NCBI GenBank assembly: GCA_035307785.1
Contig: DATGHS010000469.1
Coordinates: forward strand, 1-16,813
Origin: DATGHS01 sp035307785
GTDB taxonomy: Bacteria; Planctomycetota; Planctomycetia; Gemmatales; Gemmataceae
Length of the DNA: 16,813 nt
Reading direction: 5' to 3'
Part shown: positions 7,498 to 14,730 of the stretch, in pieces
How positions within the stretch are numbered: position 1 is the stretch's first letter
How the letters are laid out: every line of letters begins with the position of its first letter
Position numbers and translations under genes: made by a program
Notes under the pieces: generated by a model
Databases searched by the model: none
Told to the model about the DNA's origin: nothing
What the model saw: the letters and a program-made list of their open reading frames with translations, nothing else

Positions 7498-7539
7498 AAA
7501 AAAAATGGACTCATGGCCCGACGCTCAAGAATAGTCCAT
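7498..7539 (-). terminator. Intrinsic terminator of the DUF2817 gene
   Basis: On the minus strand ATGGACT (7539-7533) pairs perfectly with AGTCCAT (7511-7505) and is followed at once by a run of eight Ts (to 7498). The 21-base loop is longer than usual. The site is 46 bases past the DUF2817 stop and before the antitoxin gene, where a terminator is expected. An alternative pairing CATGGC/GCCATG (7512-7517 with 7543-7548) competes with it. Confidence 0.55.
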
Positions 7540-7584
7540 CTCGCCATGTCTTCCTTGCCACGGCACCAGCCCTTGCACGATGTT

Positions 7585-8667
7585 TTATTGCTTAGCCTCT
7601 TCGATCAAACCATTCACCGCTCGGTTGACCAGATCCATGCTGTTTGCCACTACCCGTGACCGCCATTCGCCCGACACGGGACAAAATAATTCGCGGAGGC
7701 GCTCCTTGGCGCGAGCGCAGCAATGCGGGTTGGCCGGCGCCCAGTGGTGCGCCTGGTTCTCGGCACGCAAGCCAGCAAGCACGGCGAGATTGCCGTACGT
7801 GCCAAACTCGGCGCACGCGGACACGTACGTCCGATCGAGATTCTGGGCCACACACCATTGGCCGAAACTTCCCCGCGGCTGATAAGCTGTCTTTTTGGGG
7901 TCGTTCGCTTCATACTCACCAAACCAACGTATCAGCCTCTCGTGTTGTGCAGCGCTGACCTTATAGTCGGTGAGTAGTTTGCAGGCGCCCCAGGGGCCAA
8001 GGCCCGTGTGAAAATCCAGGTGCGCGACAATCTTGGCATTGTCGACCCATGACTTGAAGTGCTCCTGAACAATTTCCTTGGTTCGGGACGGCCCGTTGCC
8101 GCCAAAGAATAGACCTTTTGGAAAGTCGTATTGGCCTGTCACCAGCGCTTGCTTTAGCGCCGCCTTTCCGTGGCAAGCAATTGCCCACAACGCTTTTGCA
8201 TAAAAAAGTGGATCCCAATTTGCTGGAGGCCGCCGCGGGTTCAACAGCACATCAAAATTGGAATATTCTGCAGGACTTCCGCTGTACGCTTCTCCGTCGA
8301 GAAGGAAGTTACGATTCGGGTCGATGTTACCGGCATCGAAGCGCCGGCTCCAAGCAAAGCCAAACGGGTTCAAGCCGTGCAGTAAAACATAACGCACATC
8401 GGCAGGGGGACCTGATTCACGTTGCCACCTCTCCAGGAAAGCGAGCTGGACGGCTGAGCCGAAAAAGCCTTCAACGCCATGAAGCCCGCTGGAGAGGACC
8501 AATACGCAGTTTTTCTTTGTTGGAGATGAAACCGCCACATCAATGGTCAAATTCTCGCCCTTGGGGCCGTTACTTCCAATCGGATAAGCGTGCAAGGTCC
8601 AGCCGAGGCGGTCCGCCGCCTCACGAAATCTTGCCCGCGCAGTCTCGTAGTCCGGTGAGAAAGTCAT
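7585..8667 (-). CDS. DUF2817 protein, M14-type zinc peptidase-like
   Basis: The protein has 360 residues from ATG 8667; an in-frame GTG at 8685 is an alternative. It belongs to DUF2817, related to M14 carboxypeptidases and succinylglutamate desuccinylases. Zinc site residues are visible: HxxE in SSGLHGVEGFFGSAV (His63, Glu66), a third His in AHLDFHTGLG (His220) and the likely catalytic Glu in ACAEFGTYG (Glu287). NIDPNRNF (114-121) supplies the substrate-binding Arg. HGLNPFGFAWSRRFD is also typical of the family. It is probably cytosolic, since no signal peptide is seen. The substrate is unknown. It is a single gene: its terminator is downstream and the divergent ArsR promoter starts 85 bases upstream. 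Confidence 0.88.
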   Translation of the reverse strand: MTFSPDYETARARFREAADRLGWTLHAYPIGSNGPKGENLTIDVAVSSPTKKNCVLVLSSGLHGVEGFFGSAVQLAFLERWQRESGPPADVRYVLLHGLNPFGFAWSRRFDAGNIDPNRNFLLDGEAYSGSPAEYSNFDVLLNPRRPPANWDPLFYAKALWAIACHGKAALKQALVTGQYDFPKGLFFGGNGPSRTKEIVQEHFKSWVDNAKIVAHLDFHTGLGPWGACKLLTDYKVSAAQHERLIRWFGEYEANDPKKTAYQPRGSFGQWCVAQNLDRTYVSACAEFGTYGNLAVLAGLRAENQAHHWAPANPHCCARAKERLRELFCPVSGEWRSRVVANSMDLVNRAVNGLIEEAKQ

Positions 8668-8752
8668 CGTTGCTCGCAAGAACACCTTTTGGCGAATCCA
8701 TTATGGGAAAATGTGGGGGGCTAGAATCTTCCCATTCTACAAAAATCTCCGC

Positions 8753-8780
8753 TTGACATGCAACCAAAAGGTTGCATAAT
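8753..8780 (+). promoter_or_regulatory. Sigma-70-type promoter of the arsR-type/SRPBCC operon
   Basis: A perfect -35 box TTGACA (8753-8758) is followed after 16 bases by CATAAT (8775-8780, five of six consensus bases). Transcription would begin near 8786-8788, at or next to the ATG at 8788, so the mRNA would be leaderless or nearly so. No Shine-Dalgarno precedes that ATG, which agrees with this. Confidence 0.75.
8758..8777. promoter_or_regulatory. Palindromic operator between -35 and -10
   Basis: Perfect 8-bp arms ATGCAACC and GGTTGCAT flank an AAAA spacer, filling the gap between the -35 and -10 boxes. A winged-helix dimer bound here would block RNA polymerase. ArsR-type regulators paired with SRPBCC proteins commonly autorepress from such sites, so the product of the first gene is the expected ligand; binding is inferred. 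Confidence 0.7.
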
Positions 8781-8787
8781 GTAGCGC

Positions 8788-9144
8788 ATGGACGCCGACA
8801 TGGACCTGGTGTTCAAGGCCCTCGCCGATCCTGGCCGGCGACTTTTGCTGGACCGCTTGCGCGCGAACAACGGGCAGACCCTCGGCGAACTTTGCGCGCA
8901 CCTGGACATGTCGCGCCAGGCAGTGACCAAGCACCTCAAGCTGTTGGAAGACGCCGATCTGGTGGTCACGATCTGGCGCGGGCGCGAGAAGTTGCATTAC
9001 CTCAATCCGGTGCCGATCCACGAGATTGCCGAGCGCTGGATCGGCAAGTTCGAGCAAGGTCGGCTCCGCGCTGTTGCCGAACTCAAGAAACAACTGGAAG
9101 CCGATGCCGAAAACCAAGAACCCCGAACGAAGAAGGAGAACTGA
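8788..9144 (+). CDS. ArsR-family winged-helix transcriptional regulator
   Basis: The protein has 118 residues. It has the standard opening of the SRPBCC-linked ArsR subgroup (DLVFKALADPGRRLLLDRLR), then a helix-turn-helix (TLGELCAHLDMSRQAVTKHL, recognition helix about 42-54) and a beta wing (VVTIWRGREKLHYLN). It lacks the CxCxxC metal-binding cluster of true arsenic sensors, so it probably does not sense metals. A second ATG four codons in (8800) is also possible; neither has a Shine-Dalgarno, fitting the leaderless promoter just upstream. It likely represses its own operon through the palindrome at 8758-8777. Only 3 bases separate it from the SRPBCC gene. Confidence 0.92.
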   Translation: MDADMDLVFKALADPGRRLLLDRLRANNGQTLGELCAHLDMSRQAVTKHLKLLEDADLVVTIWRGREKLHYLNPVPIHEIAERWIGKFEQGRLRAVAELKKQLEADAENQEPRTKKEN

Positions 9145-9147
9145 CTC

Positions 9148-9618
9148 ATGCCCGAGACATTCGTTTATGCCACCTACATCCGCACCACGCCCGAGAAGCT
9201 CTGGGAGGCGCTGACCAGCGGCGACTTCAGCGAAAAATATTGGTTTGGCTTCCGCATCGAGGTCGAGCAGAAGACTGGCGGCCGCCTGCGCATCCTTCCG
9301 CCGAAAGGCATGGAGCAGCACGGCGATCATGCCGGCGAAGTCCTGGTATGCGAGCCTTTGCGCAAGCTGGTTTACACCTGGAAACAGAATGACAAACCGG
9401 AAGTCGCGAAGAAGCGGTCGGGCCTGTCGCGCGTCACTTACGAGCTAAAGCCGATGGGCGAACAGGTCCGGCTCCGGCTCATACACGAGAACCTGCTGCC
9501 CGAGGACATGGAAAAAGATCCCGAGACCTTCAAGGGCATCAACAACGGCTGGCCCGCCGTCCTGAGCAGCCTGAAGAGCCTCTTGGAGACGGGGGAAGCG
9601 ATCAATTTCGCGGTATAG
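9148..9618 (+). CDS. SRPBCC (AHSA1/START-like) protein
   Basis: The protein has 156 residues. GGAG (9135-9138) lies 9 bases before the ATG. Family features are FVYATYIRTTPEKLWEALTS at the start, SEKYWFGFRIEVEQKTGGRL, the central KLVYTWK strand, RVTYELKPMGEQVRLRLIHE and the long C-terminal helix (GWPAVLSSLKSLLETGEAI). The fold makes a hydrophobic pocket that binds lipophilic ligands; the ligand here is unknown. It is co-transcribed with the ArsR-type regulator, a pairing found in many bacteria. No signal peptide is present, so it is cytosolic. Confidence 0.9.
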   Translation: MPETFVYATYIRTTPEKLWEALTSGDFSEKYWFGFRIEVEQKTGGRLRILPPKGMEQHGDHAGEVLVCEPLRKLVYTWKQNDKPEVAKKRSGLSRVTYELKPMGEQVRLRLIHENLLPEDMEKDPETFKGINNGWPAVLSSLKSLLETGEAINFAV

Positions 9619-9642
9619 TGCGACAAGCGATTAGGTTGGCTG

Positions 9643-9731
9643 GAAGCAATTCATGCCCGTTAGCCCGCAACGCAAGAAACGGCGAGCACTTCCGCCCTTG
9701 CTTGCGCTGCGGGCTAACGGGCATTTGCTTC
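9643..9731. repeat. Long imperfect palindrome, REP/REPIN-like
   Basis: An 89-base inverted repeat lies between the SRPBCC and propeller genes. The central arms, 17 bases each (ATGCCCGTTAGCCCGCA at 9653-9669 and its exact complement at 9708-9724), pair perfectly. The pairing continues inward for six more after one mismatch (9671-9676 with 9701-9706) and to a GGCG/CGCC tip. Outward, GAAGCAA (9643-9649) pairs with TTGCTTC (9725-9731) across a 3-base bulge. There is no T-run, so it is not a classic terminator. The motif resembles interspersed intergenic repeats I associate with planctomycete genomes. Only one copy lies in this window, so its status as a repeat is inferred. Confidence 0.7.
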
Positions 9732-9864
9732 ATGAACCACCAATCACCCTTGGCAAGCCGCGCTTTAGGCAGCCGATTTCAAAATGCCTCGAATCACCTT
9801 GCTCCCCAGATCGTCTTCCAATGAAATACTTCTTTCCGCCCTTGATTCATTCAGGATTGTGCTC

Positions 9865-11760
9865 ATGCGCTTCCAATCGATGCTCCTGGTGCTGCTGATT
9901 CTCGCCGGATATCCCGTCGTCGCTCACGCCGGCTCGTCCAACAGCCTCTTGGATGCTTCCCCCGACGGCAAATGGCTGCTGGTCGCCAATACCGATAGTG
10001 GCACCGTGACGGTCGTTGATCTGGAAAAGCGCGCGAAACTGCATGAGATCCCCGTCGGCGATCATCCCGAAGGCGTCTCGTGGATCGGCAGCGGGCCATT
10101 GGCCGCCGTGACCATCTATCGCGAAGACCATGTGCTGTTTCTGGACGCGAAAGAAGGCAAAGTCCTGCACAGGCTCGACGTGGACGATGAGCCGTACGGC
10201 ATTGTGGCCGACCGGGCCGGCAAGCGCGCCTGGATCACCAACGATTACCCGGGCAGCGTGGCCGAGATTGATCTGCAAGCGCAGAAAGTGGTGCGGAAGC
10301 TGGCAGTCGGCCCATTCCTGCGTGGCATCGCCCTGTCGCCGGATGAATCGCGCCTCTATGTCACCGAATTTCACAGCGGCAAGCTGCACGCGATTGACAT
10401 CGCGAAGTGGGCCGTCGTCGATTCCTGGCCGGGCCAAAAGACCGATAATCTGAGCCGGAGTGTCGTTCTGCATCCAAGCCAGCCGAAGGCGTATCTCTCG
10501 CACATTCGCTCAATCACCGATGTCATCAATGCTCGCGGCTCGATCTTTCCGCAGCTTTCCGTCTGCGATCTCACGCTGGCCACGCCGGACAAGGATGGCA
10601 AAATGCCGAAACGGCGGACTTCCATTCCGCTCGACACGTTTAACGAAGTGTACATCGTCACCAACCCGTGGGAAGCGGCCATCTCGCCCGACGGCAAGCG
10701 TATCTACACCATCTATGCCGGCACCGACGATATGAACTTGTCGGCCGTTCTGGACGACGGCTACAAGGAGATTCAGCGCATCGGCACGGCCATCACGGTC
10801 GGCAAGAACCCGCGGGCCGTGCGCGTGAGCCCCGATGGCAAGCAGGTCTTCATCTACAACGCGCTTGATTTCAACGTCGGCATCTATCAGGCCGACAGCA
10901 TGAAGCTAATGGGCACAGTGCCCACGACCTTGCCGCCGAAAACCGAAGCCTGGGTGCGCGGCAAGATACTCTTCAACTCCGGCAAGCAGCCGATGACTAG
11001 CGCCCGCTGGATCGCTTGCTCATCGTGCCACCCCGACGGCGGCAACGATGGCCGGGTGTGGAAGAACCCGGAAGGACTGCGCCGCACCACCAGCTTCTTT
11101 GGTCTGGCGCACACGCACCCGCTGCACTGGTCGGCCGATCGCGACGAGGTCCAGGATTTCGAGTACACGATTCGTGGCAAGCTCATGCAGGGCCGGGGGT
11201 TGTTCTCCGGCTCCATGAAGCCGCGCATCGGTTTCGAACCGGTGGAGTTGGACGAGCACCTGGCCGGCAAGTCGAAAGACCTCGATGCACTGGCGGTGTA
11301 TTGCAATTCCTTCTCGTTCACCCTGTCGCCGCATATTCCCGCACCGGGAAAACTGACGGAGCCAGCCCAGCGCGGCAAGGCGATCTTCTTCAGCGCGGAA
11401 ACCAAGTGCGCCACCTGCCACAGCGGGCCGTACTTCACCGACAGCTCGCTCAAGAAGCCGTTCAACCTTCACGACGTAGGCACCGGCCAGGACGACCCAG
11501 GCGAGAAAATGGGACCCCGGTACGACACGCCGACGTTGCTCGGTGTCTACCGGCTCCCGTCGTATTTGCATCACGGCAAGGCGAAGAATCTGGAAGAAGT
11601 GCTAACGGTTTTCAATCGCAAAGATGAGCATGGCAAAACGAGCCATCTCAACAAGGAACAGATCAGCGACCTGGTGGCGTTCCTCAAATCGTTGCCATAC
11701 GAACCGCCGCCGGACGAGACGCCGAACACGGTAAGAGACCGGGTGCCGCCGAAACGCTGA
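9865..11760 (+). CDS. Secreted YVTN beta-propeller / diheme cytochrome c protein
   Basis: The protein has 631 residues. ATG 9865 is preferred over 9784: AGGA lies 8 bases upstream and the protein then opens with a signal peptide (MRFQSMLLVLLILAGYPVVA, cleavage after AHA, residue 22). The first half (about 25-355) is a YVTN/lactonase-type propeller (SPDGKWLLVANTDSGTVTVV; ISPDGKRIYTIYAGTD; VSPDGKQVFIYNA). The second half is cytochrome c peroxidase/MauG-like with two heme sites, CSSCH (385-389) and CATCH (515-519), and the typical RYDTPTLLGVYRLPSYLHHG and LNKEQISDLVAFLKSLP. It is likely periplasmic and redox active; no substrate or partner is evident nearby. It is a single gene; the REP-like hairpin lies upstream and no terminator is visible downstream. 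Confidence 0.92.
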   Translation: MRFQSMLLVLLILAGYPVVAHAGSSNSLLDASPDGKWLLVANTDSGTVTVVDLEKRAKLHEIPVGDHPEGVSWIGSGPLAAVTIYREDHVLFLDAKEGKVLHRLDVDDEPYGIVADRAGKRAWITNDYPGSVAEIDLQAQKVVRKLAVGPFLRGIALSPDESRLYVTEFHSGKLHAIDIAKWAVVDSWPGQKTDNLSRSVVLHPSQPKAYLSHIRSITDVINARGSIFPQLSVCDLTLATPDKDGKMPKRRTSIPLDTFNEVYIVTNPWEAAISPDGKRIYTIYAGTDDMNLSAVLDDGYKEIQRIGTAITVGKNPRAVRVSPDGKQVFIYNALDFNVGIYQADSMKLMGTVPTTLPPKTEAWVRGKILFNSGKQPMTSARWIACSSCHPDGGNDGRVWKNPEGLRRTTSFFGLAHTHPLHWSADRDEVQDFEYTIRGKLMQGRGLFSGSMKPRIGFEPVELDEHLAGKSKDLDALAVYCNSFSFTLSPHIPAPGKLTEPAQRGKAIFFSAETKCATCHSGPYFTDSSLKKPFNLHDVGTGQDDPGEKMGPRYDTPTLLGVYRLPSYLHHGKAKNLEEVLTVFNRKDEHGKTSHLNKEQISDLVAFLKSLPYEPPPDETPNTVRDRVPPKR

Positions 11761-11821
11761 GATCGCCGCACACCAGGTACGTCAGATTGCATGTCAAAAG
11801 CACGGAGTGTAAGCTAACTTA

Positions 11822-12118
11822 ATGAGCCCAGTGATTCGCGAAGTCGACCCGGCCGAACTCCGGTTGCCGCCATCCCGAATCTCTGGTGCCGATCCGTGGA
11901 AGTTGCAACGAGAAATCGCACAGTTCGGCTCGTCGAAGTTTGGTATGCCGCCGGTCTTCGTCTATGAAGATCCGAATGGCGTGCTCGAGATTTACGACGG
12001 CGTAACGCGGGCCACGCGCATCGCCAAGCTGGCGCCTGGCCAGACAGTGCCCGTGATAGTTATCGGTCGATACAACAGAAGTCGCACGAGCGCCCCGCGC
12101 GTGGGAGACAGAATATGA
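11822..12118 (+). CDS. Small ParB/Srx-superfamily-like protein
   Basis: The protein has 98 residues. The order of elements resembles the ParB N-terminal nuclease fold: EVDPAELRLPPSRI at the start, DPWKLQREIAQFGSSKFGMP, then VFVYEDPNGVLEIYDGVTRA and TRIAKL, where GVTRATR (60-66) takes the place of the GHRR motif of ParB, and VPVIVIG at the end. Similar FGSS..GMPP...GVTRATR segments occur, as I recall, as C-terminal domains of polymorphic toxins, so a nuclease or toxin origin is possible but unproven. No strong Shine-Dalgarno precedes the ATG. The stop overlaps the next gene by ATGA (12115-12118). Confidence 0.65.
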   Translation: MSPVIREVDPAELRLPPSRISGADPWKLQREIAQFGSSKFGMPPVFVYEDPNGVLEIYDGVTRATRIAKLAPGQTVPVIVIGRYNRSRTSAPRVGDRI

Positions 12119-12354
12119 ACAACCGTGCTGAAGTCTTTGCGGCGTTACAAGCCGTTGGCGCGATCGTTCCCCAGATGCGGACCGGTCAACTCATTGCTGC
12201 CATCGGCGAGGTTTGCGCCGACCGTTGTGGTCGCGGTCTTTGGGATGCCGACGACGCCGAATTGCTTGAAGCCATCGCTGAGTTTCGGCGGGGCCTGGAG
12301 AATGCTGGTTTAGCATGCACCGAAGTGCAGCCTCATGCTGGCGAACAAAGATGA
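12115..12354 (+). CDS. Small helical protein, second gene of overlapping trio
   Basis: The protein has 79 residues. GGGAG lies 7 bases before the ATG, inside the end of the previous gene, and the start overlaps its stop as ATGA. The sequence is mainly helical and acidic (RAEVFAALQAVGAIVPQMRT, then GQLIAAIGEVCADRCGRGLW and DADDAELLEAIAEFRRGLE). I recognise similar unnamed proteins with a GRGLWDA(S/T)D segment in planctomycetes but no function. It overlaps the third gene by another ATGA (12351-12354). Confidence 0.6.
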   Translation: MNNRAEVFAALQAVGAIVPQMRTGQLIAAIGEVCADRCGRGLWDADDAELLEAIAEFRRGLENAGLACTEVQPHAGEQR

Positions 12355-12536
12355 GTAGGCTCAATATGCCGAAGATTGCTACCGCCGAAATAGGCTGCCG
12401 CCTGGTTGGTGAGTACGTGGACGAAACAAGCCTCAAAGGCAAGCCTGCCCGCGTATGCACCGAGGTCGTGCGCTCCAAAGTCGTGGCTGATTATATCGAC
12501 GCTGGCGAATTGCGAGCTGGTCGGATTATTGCTTGA
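12351..12536 (+). CDS. Small protein, third gene of overlapping trio
   Basis: The protein has 61 residues, starting MSRLNMPKIATAEIGCRLVG at the ATGA shared with the previous stop; a later ATG six codons in is possible. The C-terminal half (VCTEVVRSKVVADYIDAGEL) looks helical. I do not recognise a family. The exact 4-base overlap, continuing the pattern of the two genes before it, is the main reason to believe it is translated. An in-frame upstream ATG (12315) would need a 40-base overlap and is less likely. Confidence 0.5.
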   Translation: MSRLNMPKIATAEIGCRLVGEYVDETSLKGKPARVCTEVVRSKVVADYIDAGELRAGRIIA

Positions 12537-12603
12537 ACTGCAGGAACTGGGCCGGGGCTTGCATGCTTGGTACCCTTATAGACTTTCAGCTGAGCCTAGA
12601 CAT

Positions 12604-13078
12604 ATGAAATTAACCGGCTTGTTGGTTTTGGGATTGCTGATTCTGAGGTTGACCGCGGCCCTCGCAGCAGACGACGGGAACCAAACCGAGACCGATCCAA
12701 TCAAGGATGAACTATCACACATGCAAGGAACTTGGACTTACCAAACTCAGACAATCGGCGGCAGGCAGTTATCGAAACAGGACCGTGACAATATCTGGAT
12801 GGTAATCGATGGCGATGTGATGACTAGGACGGGGAATGCCGGCGGTGGAATTAAGCACGAGATAACTCTTAATCTGAATACGAATCCGAAATCAATCGAC
12901 CTGGTCTACGTGCATCCCTCCGTGAAAAACTTTTGTCCACAAAGGCATTTACGAGTGGAAGGGTGAAACACTACGCATCTGTTGCGACAACACCGGTAAG
13001 TCTCGTCCCACAGAATTCCGCTCTCCGGACGGGAAAGAAAACATCTACTTGTCTGTTTTCACTCGCAAAGAAAAATAG
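12604..13078 (+). pseudogene. TIGR03067-type secreted protein, frameshifted
   Basis: The first part starts at ATG 12604 with a signal peptide (MKLTGLLVLGLLILRLTAAL, cleavage near ALA-AD) and the TIGR03067 opening DELSHMQGTWTYQTQTIGG, then HEITLNLNTNPKSIDLVY. It stops early at 12966. The rest of the domain continues without a break one frame over: VHKGIYEWKGETLRICCDNT, GKSRPTEFRSPDGKENIYLS and a stop at 13076-13078. Removing one T from TTTT at 12931-12934 joins the two parts into about 157 residues of normal domain layout. This is therefore a one-base insertion in a homopolymer: a real pseudogene, a sequencing error, or (less likely) programmed slippage. TIGR03067 domains are largely restricted to planctomycetes and have no known function. 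Confidence 0.75.
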
Positions 13079-13270
13079 GAATTACCAAGCGCTTTGAATA
13101 ACTGATGGCATGAAAATGCTGTACACGCGCACCCGGCTCGCCTAATCTTTTCCGCGCCAACAATCGCCCCCCTTGCGGGTTATATCTCTGGGAGAGCCTA
13201 GCGCCAGCGAGAATCCTCGCGCCAAACTGGGGAAGGTGGTGCGGTTGTTTCCGGGTCAGGCGTTATAATA

Positions 13271-13924
13271 ATGCCGGGTATTGTGCTTATTCCGGTTCGA
13301 TCCGGCCCGAACGAGGATGCAACCAGCGTGGCGAAGGACGGCGACAAGCTCCCCACCGAGGAGCCTGAGCTGATCCGCGCTGCCCAGCGCGGCAGCCGCC
13401 CGGCCTTTGCCGTCCTCGTGGATCGCTACTGGGACCGATTGTATCGCTGGTTATACCACCTCACCCGCGATGCCCACACGGCCGAAGACCTGTGTCAGGA
13501 GACTTTCCTGAAGGCCTTCGCTGCCGTGGATCGATTCAAGGCCGGAACGAATTTCCGCGCCTGGCTGTTTCGGATCGGGCACAACAACTTTGTGAATCTG
13601 CACCGCTCCCGCAGCCACACTCGCCAGCCCATGCCGGCCGACTTGCCCAGTCGCCACGAAGGGCCCTTTGAGGAAACACTGAGTCGCGAAGCCCTAAGTG
13701 CACTGGCCCAAGCCGTCGGCCAGTTGCAGCCGGAGTTTCGGGCTGCGTTTTTATTGCGGGTGGAAGAGGGGATGTCGTTCAAGCAGTTAGCGGCCGTACT
13801 GCGGGTGACGGAAGAAACGGCCCGCTGGCGCGTCTTCAAGGCTCGCCAGAAGTTGTTGCAAACGTTGGCGCCGGAATTGTTCCCGCCCGCGTTTCGCCCC
13901 GAAATGGGGGAACCGAAATCATGA
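13271..13924 (+). CDS. ECF RNA polymerase sigma factor
   Basis: Up to 217 residues. Sigma region 2 spans about 34-112 (ELIRAAQRGSRPAFAVLVDR, AEDLCQETFLKAFAAVDRFK, NFRAWLFRIGHNNFVNLHRS) and region 4 about 140-196 (LAQAVGQLQPEFRAAFLLRV, SFKQLAAVLRVTEETARWRV). No region 3 is present, as in ECF types. The start is uncertain: ATG 13271 has only a weak AGG 10 bases upstream, and TATAAT (13264-13269) ends directly before it. If that is a -10 box, the RNA would start after this ATG and GTG 13328 (GAGGA 10 bases upstream, 198 residues) would be the start. The stop overlaps the anti-sigma ATG by ATGA, so the pair is translationally coupled. Confidence 0.93.
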   Translation: MPGIVLIPVRSGPNEDATSVAKDGDKLPTEEPELIRAAQRGSRPAFAVLVDRYWDRLYRWLYHLTRDAHTAEDLCQETFLKAFAAVDRFKAGTNFRAWLFRIGHNNFVNLHRSRSHTRQPMPADLPSRHEGPFEETLSREALSALAQAVGQLQPEFRAAFLLRVEEGMSFKQLAAVLRVTEETARWRVFKARQKLLQTLAPELFPPAFRPEMGEPKS

Positions 13925-14727
13925 AGTGCAAACACGCACAGAAGACGATGCTGGCCACGTCGGGCCGCCGCAAGCTCTCGGCCGAGGTCCAAGAGCACGT
14001 GGCCGGGTGCGCCCGCTGCCGGCAAATCAAGGCGAAGCTCACCGCCATCGATCGCGGCGTCTTCCTCATCCCGACGCCGTCCGCGACCGAGGCAAAGGAT
14101 GCCTTCCTGGCTGAATTCCTGCATGAGCCGGTGATCGTGCCGTCGTCGGGCTGGATGCTGAAACTGCCCGGCACTCGCTGGCAACAAGCGCTCGTTGGAA
14201 TTGCGGCATTGGTGCTCGTTGTCCTCGCGTTCTCCGGTGTATTGAAGCGTGAACATAACACGCCAGTCGCATCCTCTTCGGCCACCGATCCGCTGCTGGC
14301 GAAAGTCATGGATCGCAATCTCGCCCTGGCTACTGCCGACAGCCCGACCAAGCGCGTGCAAACGCTTTCTGATTTGGCAGACGATCTTGATGGCCAGACT
14401 CGGCAATTGGCTCTTGTCGCACAAACCGACGACCTTCAAACTTTGGCGAAACTTTACGACGAAGTGCTGAAGGCCGGGATTGTGAAGCAGGCCGGTGAAG
14501 TTCGCCTGGAAGACCGGCAAAAAGTGCTGAAGCCGATTGCCGACCGGCTCTTCGCGGCCAGCGAACAAATGCGGCAGACGGCCAACGATATGCCGAACAA
14601 GGCGGAACCATTAAAGCAAATGGCTTTAGCGGCCGACGAGGCCAGCCAGAAGTTGAACATCCTTATTAAGAAGACGGAAGTTGCGGCCCAGGAAGCCAAT
14701 CCAAGTCGTCCCGAGGCGGGGGGTTGA
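13921..14727 (+). CDS. Membrane anti-sigma factor with zinc-finger motif
   Basis: The protein has 268 residues. The N-terminal cytosolic part has the zinc-binding anti-sigma motif HxxxCxxC (His26, Cys30, Cys33; QEHVAGCARCR) with a Cys/His pair before it (residues 3-5). One transmembrane segment (about 88-107, QALVGIAALVLVVLAFSGVL) leads to a periplasmic part of about 160 residues that is almost entirely helical (LATADSPTKRVQTLSDLADD, DLQTLAKLYDEVLKAGIVKQ, ANDMPNKAEPLKQMALAADE). It is expected to bind and hold the upstream sigma factor until a signal reaches the periplasmic part. Position directly after the sigma gene with an ATGA overlap supports this. The signal is unknown. Confidence 0.85.
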   Translation: MKCKHAQKTMLATSGRRKLSAEVQEHVAGCARCRQIKAKLTAIDRGVFLIPTPSATEAKDAFLAEFLHEPVIVPSSGWMLKLPGTRWQQALVGIAALVLVVLAFSGVLKREHNTPVASSSATDPLLAKVMDRNLALATADSPTKRVQTLSDLADDLDGQTRQLALVAQTDDLQTLAKLYDEVLKAGIVKQAGEVRLEDRQKVLKPIADRLFAASEQMRQTANDMPNKAEPLKQMALAADEASQKLNILIKKTEVAAQEANPSRPEAGG

Positions 14728-14730
14728 TTC

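Noticed and set aside
8118..8756. Plus-strand open frame of 212 codons
   Set aside because: Antisense to the well supported DUF2817 gene and extends into the ArsR promoter region.
9847..10503. Minus-strand open frame of 218 codons
   Set aside because: Antisense to the propeller gene, which has clear motifs throughout.
11787..11815. TTGCAT ... TAAGCT as a promoter for the three-gene cassette
   Set aside because: The -10 matches consensus in only three positions; spacing alone is not enough.
13207..13220. GCGAG/CTCGC hairpin before the sigma gene
   Set aside because: A five-bp stem is expected by chance in GC-rich DNA and has no supporting context.
13495..14568. Minus-strand open frame of 357 codons
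   Set aside because: Long, but antisense to both the sigma and anti-sigma genes, whose motifs are unambiguous; it is a GC-driven shadow.
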